64,000 nt of DNA from Larus michahellis. Lineage: Eukaryota; Chordata; Aves; Charadriiformes; Laridae. This document shows, in pieces, positions 46,301 through 59,000 of this stretch; the stretch's first letter is position 1, and each line of letters opens with the position of its first letter. The notes under the pieces are model-generated. The model was not told where the DNA came from. It made no database searches and saw nothing but the letters and a program-made list of their open reading frames with translations. The position numbers and the translations under genes were made by a program. The stretch is taken from the NCBI RefSeq assembly GCF_964199755.1, contig NC_133906.1, positions 13,613,378-13,677,377 on the forward strand, written 5' to 3'.

Positions 46301-49300
46301 CTGCCCCAGGACCCACCCGGATGCCGCTCTGCCAGCCAGGTGGCACTGGGATGCCATTCCCGCAGGGACGGGGATGACGACCGCCTGTGGGAAGTGCCTC
46401 TCCCTCTCCGGGCGGCCAGAGGAAACCCAGCCTTTCACCCCACGTCGCTTATTTTAGCCAAGCATCCAGGTTTGCAAGGACTCACATCCTATTCCAGCTC
46501 CAGCTACGTGCTACCAATTTAATTTCTGCTGCAATTATTCTCCCACCCAGACACTTGATCTACTGTCAATTAGCGCTGACGGGGCTCTGCCCCACAGCTC
46601 AAAGCCCTCGTTTCCAGCCCCCCCTGGGCCAGAAAGCTGCCAATTCTGGCAGTACGTGAAGGGTCAAGAAAACAAACATCCTCTCCCTTTATTAGCACCA
46701 CATGGCGGTATTTTGACTAGCGAGCTCATGCTACAAGAAGCTGAAGACAGTGGGATTTCCAGGAACTGATGGATCGGTGCTCCCGCTCTCCCTGAATGCC
46801 AGGGAGGGATGGCCAGGGACGGTGCCCACAGCGACGCCGGCACCGGGCAAACAGCTGGCAGCCAAGCACGACCAGAGATCCCAACATGTCAGCAGCGATG
46901 TCATGTCTGCGTGATGGGAATGCTGACTTCAGGTGCTGGCAGCATCCCTGCGGGTCCCACCATCACCCACGACCGGGTTCGACAAAGATGCAGTCCTTCG
47001 TTAGTGAGGACGCAAGTTTGAATGTCATTGAATTTGTGTCCTCCTCCATAGACCCTTGCTGTTAAGGACAGACCTGCATAGTGTAACTAGCTGATAACCA
47101 AAGTCTGCTTTAAAAAACCCAAACCATTATTTCACGAAGGTGACTCACTCGCATCCTGTTCAGTGTCATTTCTGCTCATTGTGAACAAGCAGCTCTCTCC
47201 ACTTCCAACTTCTTCAGCTGCAAGGGCAGTTATTCCCCCCAGTCATCATACTAATCAAAGTTTTAATAAGGAGGATTGATTACATTCTTGGTCTCTGAGC
47301 AGGGGTTTTCCACAAAGCGTAACTGTCAAACCACAAGAGATTTAGCAAGAGAGGAGAGCTCAGCAGCCGCTCCGTACCTTCCAGCCTCCCTTGCACAAAG
47401 AATAAGTGCAAACCTCACTGCCCTCAAGACAAAGATCGCACCTAAATAAACTAAAATGTAATTGTAGGGCACATGCTTTCCTAGAAATCACACGGATTTA
47501 GTCTAGTATGAATTGCTGCAGTCACAAGTCAAAAAGAGTTTCAAGACATCTTTGCCCAGGACGACGGAAAAGTTGATAGAATAAAACCCAGAGGAAGGAA
47601 AGACTTCTGCTCCGTGTTACTGGAAAGGCCACTTGGGGTGAAACTCTCAAAACCCTTTCAAGGCACAACCCCAAACCTATTTTTGTGATTTGAGGGCAGA
47701 ATTCCAGCAGATTTTTTTCCCCTGTGTTTCAAAGCAGACGGCTTTTTTCCAGATGTGAGGAAGTGCACCTCAAGGTTGCACGCTTTGAGCCAAGCTATTA
47801 CTTCACAATGAGTTTTCTTTCTCACAATCTAAGAGGTGCTTTTGCTACAGGGACTGAATGAAGACAGCACAGGACAGCCCTGGGCCATATGGCATTGCTC
47901 CACAGGGATCTCCAGCCACGACCGGGATCTCTGCTCCCGGGGGACGGGATGCTTGCTGCAAGGGTCTGCGCTCTTGGGTGCTGATGATCGCCCTTGGTGT
48001 CAGGGGACATCTGCAATAACACAGGGGTTAGGACAGCTGCTGGCACGCGTCCTGAGCTATCAGCGTGAGCCACGCTCAAGGCACAGTCCATTTGGGGAAG
48101 GAGAAGGGTCAACCAGCACATCTTGGGTGCAACCCCAGCAAGCACCCTCTACTGTGGGCATGGGGCATGGAACCTCCTTCACCTCCTCCCCGGGAGGCCA
48201 GAAAAGCCATTACACAAGACAACGTGGAGATATAGCCATTGACAAAGACAGCAAACGCAAGAATCTGCTGTCTTTACCTCCTTCTCATTCATACGGTGCC
48301 TTGCTGCAAACACGTCTGTTTTACCCACCAAGTACTCCCCAGATTTAGACGTTTCCAGTGTAGGTCTGGATTCAGGAAAACTCCACCCCTGCCCCCCTCA
48401 TTATATTCTTTGTAACTGCCTAATTTTTAAAAAGATTCATCTGTAACATATATTAATAGTCAGATTCAAATCCAATCTGCATTAAACCTCAGAAATGTTG
48501 TATCTGGCAGTAGGACTGCTGCACATTTGGTCCTCATTTAATATTATTCATAGGGTTTTGGGCACATCAAAGTCTATTAAGAAAAAATATCTGTCAAAAA
48601 AGATTGCTGTAATTGATGAATGAAGCAAACATGGCCAGAACTCAAAGCCCAAGCAGACAGATCACACTGCTCTGTCAGTCAGGGCAGGAAAGATGCGCAG
48701 ACCCACCAGTCACTCGTGTGCGGTACTGGGGCGGGTTTGCTGGTGCTGCCGTTCCACAGTGCCAGCAGCAAAGCCCCTCTGCCCGCTGTGCCCGGGCGGG
48801 AATGCAAAATATTTGCAAATTTCTATGTGGTTGCAAAGGCTGATAAATTCACAGGCGGGAATTGGCTGAGAAGCAGCTCAACACAAGCCGGCAACGTGCA
48901 CTGGCAGCCCAGAAACCCCCCACAGCCTGGGCTGCATCCCCAGCAGCGTGGGCAGCAGGGCGAGGGGGGGATTCTGCCCCTCTGCTCCGCTCGGGGGAGA
49001 CCCCCCTGCAGTGCTGCCTCCAGCTCTGGGGCACCAACAGCAGAAGGACACGGAGCTGTTGGAGCGGGGCCAGAGGAGGCCCCGGAGATGCTGGGAGGGC
49101 TGGAGCCCCTCTGCTGTGAGGACAGGCTGAGAGAGTTGGGGGGTTCAGCCTGGAGAAGAGAAGGCTCCGGGGAGACCTTGGAGACCCTTCCAGTCCCTCA
49201 AGGGGCTCCAGGAGAGCTGGGGAGGGACTCTGGATCAGGGAGGGGAGCCATGGGATGAGGGGGAACGGTTTTAAACTGGAAGAGGGGAGATTTAGATGAG

Positions 49301-52300
49301 AGATTAGGAAGGAATTGTTTGCTGTGAGGGTGGTGAGCCCCTGGCCCAGGTTGCCCAGAGAAGCTGTGGCTGCCCCATCCCTGGAGGGGTTCAAGGCCAG
49401 GTTGGACGGGGCTTGGAGCAACCTGGTGTGGTGGGAGGTGTCCCTGTCCAGGGCAGGGGGTGGCACTGGATGGCCTTTAAGGTCCCTTCCAACTCTGACC
49501 ATTCTGTGACTATACAGGTCAGCTCTTTGTGGGGTTTGGAGAATCTCTCCCCCGTCCTCATCATTTGGTGGAGTCTCTGCTGCCAGTGCTCTCTCCTCAC
49601 TCCTCACTGATGGGAAATGAGGCCAACACCACTCCTCATAGCACCATCCCACTCTCTTCCTTCCTTGCAGGTCTTGTGTTCCTTCTGGACTGAGACGAGG
49701 AAGGGCTGGGGGGACCCTGGGACCCTTGTCAGGACACTCAAAGAACCGCCTCTAGGAATGAGCAGCAAACCAAAGCCAGCAGCATCTGCAGGGGGGCACT
49801 TTGTGAGAGTGGAGAAAAGGCTGTCATGAAACAGCCCATAACACAAACCACCTTTGTGGAGAAGGAAACCACATGAGCAATATTTGAACTCCCAGCATCA
49901 GCGCAGGAGTGCTCCCACGTTGCTGTGGCAATCGCAGGAGGTTTTTTGTCAGCCTGAACTGATCTACTTTTGTTTTCCAAAGCTTGCAAGCAGCTGTGGT
50001 GGCTCTGCTGCTGCTCTGGGAGGGGTTTGGCCAACCTGCAGCAGTGAGAAGTCTCAGCAGGCTTCAGTCCTGCCATCTATTACCTTGTGTGCCCTGGCAA
50101 AGCTGGCAGCATGCACACCATCTCAGAGGCCATCCGAGGAGGAGCAAGACAGCAGGAGCTCCCCTCTGCCCTGTCCGCTCCTCCTGGTCTCCATCCCTCA
50201 TCATCTCCTCATTCCCCTGATACCTCTATACCATATATCATGGACCAGCACACCCAAAAACCCAACAGCCAGCTAACTCAGAGATAGAAAGGGAGGAGCG
50301 AACACCATTCCTCTTCCCTTTGAGGAGCCCAAAGGAGAACAAGAGTCATCTTTGACTTTGATACCAAGCTATTAGTCAAGAGATGGGTAGGAAGGATGGA
50401 AGCCTGTTCAGGTCCATCCACCTCCTGGTAGCAGGCAGCTGCTGGAGACGATGCTGCCCTTGCCCCGGCTCTCGGAGATGATGGGGTGGGAAGGCAGGGC
50501 AGGCAGGAGGGTGGAAGGGAAGAGATGAAGGTAGAGGGAAAAGTCAAGCAAAACAGAGAGAAGGAAGAGAAAGGAGTGAACAGAAGGGGGAAAAAAAAAA
50601 AAAAAAAAGAGACTGTCATCACACAAAAAAAATAATCATCCACCGCCAGGTGACGTGACTCACCGCCACGGGATTAGGAGGGTGCGGCGGATTTTGGAAG
50701 CAGCCAAGATGGAGGCACGGCGGCCGAGGCAGGTGCAAACAGACCCCGGCTGTGCTGCGCTCCAGGACAGGCTGGCGTCGGGCAGCACCCTTAGAGCTCC
50801 CAACAGTGACCATGGCCCCGTGGCAGGTCCGGTGCTGGCTGCTCCCCCCGTGGCACATCCCAGCCTCCTCACGCCGCTGGCAAACGATTCAGTAACGCCT
50901 GACTTGGGCGGAGGGTAGTCACCGAGCTGGGTCTAAGCCAGATCAGTTCAGGACTCTGGATCACCACAGGAGCCTGGGCTCTACCAGCCCAAGGAAAGCA
51001 CAGCACAGAAAAGTCTAACAAACACAACACTTTAAAACCACGTATAGAAACTCCTTAACCCCTGGAAGGACCGCAGGTGGAGCAGAGGGCTTCCCAGATC
51101 CCAGATTTGGATCTCCCCTCCCCAGAAACGCGAGGTGGGAGAGCAGCTGGGGCACAGGGCTGCTGCGGCTGTACCTGCGGTTCCGGCTCTATGTTGATCC
51201 GGTACGCTTGAGCCTTGCCATCTTCCAGAACTGGGGGGGACCAGGTCTTCCCTTCGGCTCTGCAAGGGGAAATTAAACAAACTCACCTTAAATTGATTTA
51301 AAAAGCCCCAAACCCCCCAAATCCTCCAAACAACAAAACCCCAGACTTCTTAAAAACCAAACCAAACCCAAACATATATATAGTATATAGGCCTGCCAGG
51401 GAATGAAAATATATATATATATGTTTGCCTAAAATTACCCTAAGAAATAGTACAATGGTAAACAGAGAAGATGCCAGTTCCGTGCTATTAAAACCATGAA
51501 GCTGAAAACCATTCTTCAGGATTGACCTTAGCGTGGAGTTTAAGACACAAACCTATTTCAGTTGAAGAAATCAGGAGACAGACTTGGGGTGGTTCTTGTT
51601 TTGCTGGCCTTGCCCCTTTATTCCGGCCCTGAATCCTGAAATGCATTCAGATTATGTGTATATCTATATATCTTTTTTTCCCCTTCCCTGGCAGGCCTAC
51701 GTACTAGGACACTGCAGCAATTCTATAAATGCCTTTCAGCTACAAGGCTTACGTGACCCTGCATGAATCATCCTGACCCTTTCAACACGGATGCTGGATA
51801 GAAAAAGTCCTGAAAATAGAGTTTCCATTCACAAATGCACCTTCAGTCCTGCCAAGCCAGAGCAGGACGCTGCCACTGTCCAAAGATTTTCCGTGTGCCA
51901 TATCATTTTTTCCCCCCAGAGGCATTCAGGGGCATGGCTGGGATGCGATCGCCAGCATGGGGCACGAGGGAGCTGCAGGGACCCGGCAAGGTCCGGCAGA
52001 CACATACACCGACTTTTCTGGATGCTGAGAGGTTGAGCTGGGAGATGGAAACTGCATCACGAAGTACAAGTTTTCAAATGCAAACTATTCCATTTATCAT
52101 CACCGTCCGCGTACGCACCACTTCATGAGAATAGGTCTGGTTCTGCCAGGCAGGGATCACTGCCTGCGGCCAAGCATCCTTCCACGGACTCTGGCCCCTG
52201 CCACATACCACACTCCGCTTTGGTTTAATTATCTGCAGAGTCCAAGTTTGAAAAATAAGGAGCACGGTTTTAACCCAGGAATCCTCGAGGTCATTTTTTT

Positions 52301-55300
52301 TTTTCACCTTTGGTATTTTGCATCTAAAGCAGTGAGCAAACAAACCAACCTTTCCAAGGGCAGGGTCTGATCCAAAACCTATCAAAAGCCAAGACTCCCA
52401 CTGGCTATAACACACTTTGGATCCATCCCCTGAGGATTTAACCTTTTTTTCATTGCAAACCATTACTCGGTACTACCATCACAGCTTTTTCAACAGGGAA
52501 TAACCTACTCTTTCTCATAGCTAGATGTCTTGTTCTGATAAATTACCTTTAATGTAATTATTTGATTTTAGGCTGGAACCATTCACTTTAAGCTGGTCTT
52601 TCCAACTGTTTTTGGTGGGACAAAGGAAACCAGCCTTCCCAGGAATGGCAGCATTCCTAGCAATCCCACCTCGCTTTTTGCCACGATCCAGTGCTGTGGA
52701 TATTGCTTCCACATTGAGAATTTCATCTGGAGGCCCAGAACAATGAAAATGCCTAATTACATTGGCAGAGACCATCGTTATAATTTCCGTGCTTTTTTCC
52801 CCTACACTGACTCAGCCCGATGTGTGTTCCCACTGCCCCCGAGACGGGGCAGTTACGACATTCCCCTTCCCTCAGCTCTGGAGCCCACATGCCAAACACA
52901 GCTAAAAGGATCCCTGAAGACTTCAATTTGCCAGTAAATAAGAACCGAGATTCAGAAAGCAATTCTGATTGCAGAAGATAAGAGCGACAGCAGTAAATTT
53001 GTTTTACGTGAAGTTATAGCATTCAGTTACCAGTACTGCCAGCACTTTCCACTTGGACTGTCCCAGTTCCCATACCCCTAAATGAACAAAGATCACACAT
53101 GCTGTACCAGAAAGCGGCTAAACTTGTGTTTTTCACAATTCTCATCTCCACACTTAATGAAAGACACGGACAGCGTTAGGTTTGCACGTAGAAGCCGATT
53201 TGCAGTTAGTGCTTTTAATGATTAAACTCCAGGCTTCACCATCAGCTCTCTAGAGAAGCCAGAAGTCCTCGGTGTAAGCAGCACAGCCTCGTGCACCTTC
53301 CAGCGCTGGCCTGAGCAAAGCCAGGCTCACCCCAGCCACCGTTTCCACCCGGACCAGCTTCCCAGGTTAGGTTGCCCAGAGAAGCTGTGGCTGCCCCATC
53401 CCTGGAGGGGTTCAAGGCCAGGTTGGATGGGGCTTGGAGCAACCTGGTGTGGTGGGAGGTGTCCCTGCCCAGGGCAGGGGGTGGCACTGGATGATCTTTA
53501 AGGTCCCTTCCAACCCAAACCATTCTGTGATTCTATACTCTGAAATTAAGCTGATGTGGCACAATTCAGGTTCTATTTGGCCCTTTTAAAGGCAAAGGAG
53601 AATGGGAGAAACACCAGCCCCACCAAATAGAACTGCCAGTTGTACGTCTGATGAGCATTGATGCTTACACAAGGAGACCCCCTCTTTTCCACGGGAACAG
53701 TGGACTACGAGATAATTCAAAATAATTAAGAAGTGACTGCCTAAGAGTCTGATGCCCTGGGCACCACTGCAGCACGGGGGATGCCCAGATCTCACCCCGT
53801 GCCCACATCCCGGCAGGACCAGCAGCAGCGGGGTCCCCTGCAGCCCCCCAGACAGGGGAACCAAACGAGCCCCAGAGCAGCACGGCCACCCCAAGCCACC
53901 CTGGCAGCAGGTTCATGCTACCAACAGTCACAGCTTTGTGTCTGGGCACCAGCAAAAACTAATCACGCTTTTCTAACAGAGTGGGTAAGAGATCCGACGT
54001 CGCGCTCAAATGTTCCGAGTCATTTAATTTACGGCTCAAGGATGGGAAAAGTGTTTTCAGATGTGTTGTAGGGGATTAAAGTCAGCTATATGGAAATCAT
54101 TACCCTGCGCTAACAACGCTCTACTCTATTTTAACGGCTGCTAGGACAATCCTAAGAAAAATAACTTGACCTAGGTTAGTGCTGGGCCTTCAACACGGGG
54201 CTTCGTGGGAAACGCACCCATTAACAAGACATAACTAAAAAATAAAGTTGCAGACACCTTTTATCCCACGATTTGTTTTCTAAAAGACGCAACGTCATTC
54301 TCAAAAGATTACTTGCATATGCTCACATACTTCACCAAAATGTTTTTTCACCTGGTAATGATCTGCAAGTCTTGCCCTCTACATTTGTAGAGCTGCTTCT
54401 AAGTTGCAAGAATTCCTGGGCCTTATTGAATTTCTAATTTCTCCATCCCCTTATAAACTAACAGTTAGCACTTGGGAAAGTGCCAGACTGGACCCGGGAT
54501 GCTGCTGTCTGCTACACAAACCTCCAGAACAAGCCTATTGCAGGATTTCACACCAATTTGTATAGACCCTTTTGGGGGTGGGGGTGACTGCAGGTTCCTG
54601 CCCATCTCCTGAATGCTATTCACCTCCCTGGTGGCACATGACTACGGTCACCACTGATTTTTATCACTGATATAGCCGTAAGCCTTCTGGGAGCTGAACT
54701 GAGACTAGGAGCAGCTACAGATGATGCTTCCACTTGCCCAGGACTGGGAACCTCACCATGGTGACCATAGATGGATCCGTCCCCACAGCCTGATGGAGGG
54801 TTGTCACCTGCTAGGCAAGGCTGGTGAATGGCACGGGCGCTGGGCTCGGCTGAGCACCCCGATGGACCCGGCTCATCCAGGGTACGTGAAGGAGAAGCCG
54901 CGGGATTTCTCCTCCTTCATTCCTCTCGGCTGAAACCACCGCTGTGCATCCAGGCTCTGGAAAGCTGCCGGTTTTCCTCTCTATTAGTCCTCAAGGAGCT
55001 CCAGAGGGGAAGCTGTGATTCACTTTTCCAGTTGTACTTTTACTGGAAACTTGAGAACATCATACATTGTCATCCTTCCCATCTTCCAGCAGCACGGCTT
55101 GCAGTGAACGCACCCCGGCAAAACCTCCACGAGCTGGGGGGGCGGGAATGGGGCTTGGGACAACATCAGCTATGTGAGGTTCCAAGGACTTCTGGGGCTA
55201 CACGTCCAGCAGAGTCATTGCTGGACTTTCTCCCACAGAAACTTCCAGAGAAGCTCCGTCTCTGTCCAGAGGGCAGGAATAAATAGAAAATCTTCATACT

Positions 55301-55998
55301 CAAAATCTTCATACTGAAATTCTCCAAGCAGACTCAGCAGGGCTGTAACGGCGCGTGGGTCCGCGTGGGCTCCCCGCACACGCCGCGCGTCCGCTGGGAA
55401 GGGGGTTCAATGGCTGCGAGCTCTGCACCTGGGCGGCTGCTGCTTCCCCCGGTCACTCGGGCTCAAGCAAACGAGAACAAACCTGGCCTGCGTTCATGCC
55501 GCTGCCACCTATAAAGGAATTTGGGTTTTCACAGCCCATCCCCGCTGGTTTGCTTCCTCCTCAGCCCCTCGTCCTCGCTCTGCCAGGGCTGCACAGAGCA
55601 AACCACCCCCCCCGCGCTGGGCAGGGGGGGCTGCTAAATAGCAGCCGCTATTTAAAAAGAAAAATTACTGTCTCTGAAAAACCTTCCCTCCACGGGCAAG
55701 TGCCTGGCAGTGCCGCCCCACCAGCGCGCACACCAGGTGGAGGGGCAAAGAAACTGCTTCCAGGATTTATTGTAGACAGAAGGAACCAAAGCCAAAACTT
55801 TGCTGATTTATGCTTTGACACCACAGTCAGGAAACAAACACAACGCAACAACCCCGGGGGCCTCGGCCGTGCCCAGGGTCAGGGAGATGCTGCCAGTCCC
55901 CCAGCACCCACCTGGCCCCACACACAAACAGCCCCAGTGCTATTACCAAAAAAAAGACTGTAATTGTATTTGACTGGGAAGAATGGCATCAAATTTCC

Positions 55999-56038
<40 letters not shown>

Positions 56039-59000
56039 TCTCACAACACATGTGAATTCCTCCCTGCACATCACAGGAACATGAACATGTTAGTCCTGGG
56101 GCGGAAGAGCCAGAAAGCACACTTCTTGCTGGATAAGGAATTTCTTAATTTGTGTAACTTAGAGACAACAAGAAAAAAAAAACAAACAAGTTTTACCGTG
56201 TGATCACCCTTATCCACACATTTACTTTACTTAAAACTCTGAAATCCCTGGCCGCCAGTCAAATGCATACATTTGGTGGCTAAATACCAACACCTCCATA
56301 CCACATTTTTGTGAGTAATAACACATGGGGCTGCTTAAACACCCAGGATCTCCTCCAGCCAGCAGCCACATACCTGCCCTCACCCTCCCCTGCAGATGCC
56401 AGTACAGCAGGAGAAGCAAAGCAGCCCCCAGCTTGGGATTCAAGAGCTGGGAAGACGATGCTGGAAGTGGCTGATTCATCCTGACCCATCCTGCTGAGCC
56501 TTCACCAGCACCATCGCCGCCTCCCACCGCAGCCCAGGTGCCAGGCGCTGCTTTACTAAGCCCACTTGAACTCCTGGCCTCACATTTTGGAGCCATTAAC
56601 TACAATTTGAATGCCAACCCCCTGTCACAGGGATACCCAGGTAGTGCCTCACACATTACATCAGAGCATCGGTTACAGAAATCAACTCCTTTCATAAGCT
56701 GATGAGGATTTTCCTCTGCTCCATCTCAAAACAGAAAGGCCGCTGTGCTGCTTTGCTTTCCACGCTGCCCAGAAACAGCCCTGCACATCTCGGTTTTACA
56801 CTGAAAGAGGGGAGATTTAGATGAGATCTCAGGAAGAAATTCTTTGCTGTGAGGGTGGTGAGCCCCTGGCCCAGGTTGCCCAGAGAAGCTGTGGCTGCCC
56901 CATCCCTGGAGGGGTTCAAGGCCAGGTTGGACGGGGCTTGGAGCAACCTGGTGTGGTGGGAGGTGTCCCTGCTCAGGGCAGGGGCTGGCACTGGATGATC
57001 TTTAAGGTCCCTTCCGACTCTAACCATTCTAGGATTCAACGAAAACACAACCCGCTGAAGCTGGGGACAAAACACTCACTAAGTTCATAGGAACAGGAGT
57101 CTAGCAGAGAGAGGCATCAGAGAAGGGGAACGTGAGGAAAGAGGGACTCCAACAGCACTTACAGACCTCGATAAAAGACAGAGTAGAGATTTTAGAAAAA
57201 TAAGTCTATGTTAGTACAGGCTGAGCGCAGGGACAGCCTCCCACATACCGACACTGCCTGAGCTGCAGGGGACACAGGGGAACCACAGTCCCCAACACAC
57301 TTAAAGCTGCAGCACCCCCTTCCCAGCAGCTTCCCCCACGAGGGCTTGGGACCAGCTCCTCCAGGAAGGATGCAGCTCCCAGCTGGCAGATGGCAAATGC
57401 TTCAGAGCAAGCTTTGGGGCTCGCCTTCCACCTCTGGCACGGCTGGGCAGGTCCGGACAGTGCTGCCGAGGGCTTTTCCGTGGTGTGCGTCAGCGGGAAC
57501 GGTGTCGGTGATGCCACGAGGTCTCTTGTTCAGCGCCCGAGGTCCTTTGCGCGCTCAACCCTCTGTTCTCAAGCAGTGGTTTCAGCAAAGCATGGCTCCA
57601 ACCCAATTTTACAGCTGCTTTTATTTGAATCATGACTCGATCTGAAGTAACAAGTCTTCCCTAATAACCAGGGCTGCAGCATAACCAGGAGAGATGTTAA
57701 CATTCAAAGGAGCTGGGAAGGCTTTCTTCAAAAGGGATAAGAAAATACACAGTAATATGTAAGGGAGGAGAGGGCAGGCTGCACTGCCGAGCTGGTTATC
57801 GCTGGGCCCCAGGCCTCCTGTGCGCACTTGCCTGGACACTGACTGTCTTCCAAGATAAGAAAGGGTTGATTGCGAGAAATAACATTGATTTCAATGCGCA
57901 AGTACTTGTTCACATGAGTGTACGTCAGTACAGAGAATCCAGATGCGATCTATCAAGACTGTGTTGCTGGATCCTTTGTTAGTGTTGGAAAACAAAACAG
58001 CTTTTCCCTCCGAGGTGACCGCTGTCTGGAGACAGAAGGCCCAGGCTCTGCCAGCTTCTCCCCACGCTGAGTGTTCTGCTGCCGCTGCCCTGCAGACACT
58101 GTCTCCCTCATCCCCCCTAAAGTTATGGGAAGGATCAGATGCAGAGCTGCCCTGAGCCCTGCTTTTCTTTGCAAGCCACCAGAGCTCATCTTCAGAGCCA
58201 CCTCTTCAGTACTGCACCCGCAGCCCTGTCTCCTGCAGGATTCACAACAAGTCCAGGGAAACCAGTGTCCCACGGACAGAAAACCAATGTTCCCGCCGTG
58301 TCCCAGGAGCTGTCACGCAACCATGCCAGATACACTAGGAAACAATGCGGTTCCTTTTTGCCCACACAGCCACGCCATTTGCACCATGGATCTTTCCCGT
58401 GGACTCAAAACTTCACTTTTCCAGGCGTCCCAGTGTCACGGTCCCCCCACCCACCTCCCTCTGGAGCTCAGCACAGCCCCCAGCAAGCAAAGCCCCAGCA
58501 GATGTGCTGCCAACATCTGGCACGGTCCTCGGGCCAGCAGAGCCATGGGGAGGAGTGCCCTGGGTGCTGCTCTCCATTATGGGGTTTGGAAATTATATGT
58601 TCGCATTTGACCAGGAACTCTCCGTTTTTCTCCTTCCAGAGTGACTCAATGAATGGATTCTGCCATGCAGCCGGGTAAGAGAAAAACCATCAAACCCGCT
58701 GTGACGTTCCTAATGACAGACTGTGCTAATGACAGATGCGCCCATCTATTTGCAGCCCAGCCACAGGGTCACGCCTGACTGTGGCCAAAGTTTGGATCGT
58801 GACAGAAATCCCACTTATTTCACTTGTTCCATCCCAAGTACAGGGTAGAGATATCCCCTGCATGGGAAAGTTTCACACTCTAATTGTTTATTCCACCCAC
58901 AAACAGTCAGTCCTCCTGGCTCTTTACTTGTTTCCCCACTGCTGTATCCACATGTCTTAATGAATTTGATAAACAGGATAATCAGCATCTCCTCCCAACA

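Larger units (their letters stand above)
33870..51174 (-). other. PDLIM4 intron 3
   Basis: This is a 17.3 kb intron. It carries CR1 segments at 40.84-41.16 (plus), 41.25-41.41 (minus), 45.60-45.87 (plus) and 48.86-49.51 kb (plus), a C-rich minisatellite at 43.68-44.06 kb, and A/T and short microsatellite tracts. No nested gene with splice-supported exons was found on either strand. Confidence 0.88.

Noticed and set aside
48620..49652. Long open frames on both strands near 49 kb
   Set aside because: They fall in a CR1 copy of the GC-rich type. The same peptides recur at 14.6, 19.4 and 63.9 kb, so they are repeat-derived and not a gene.
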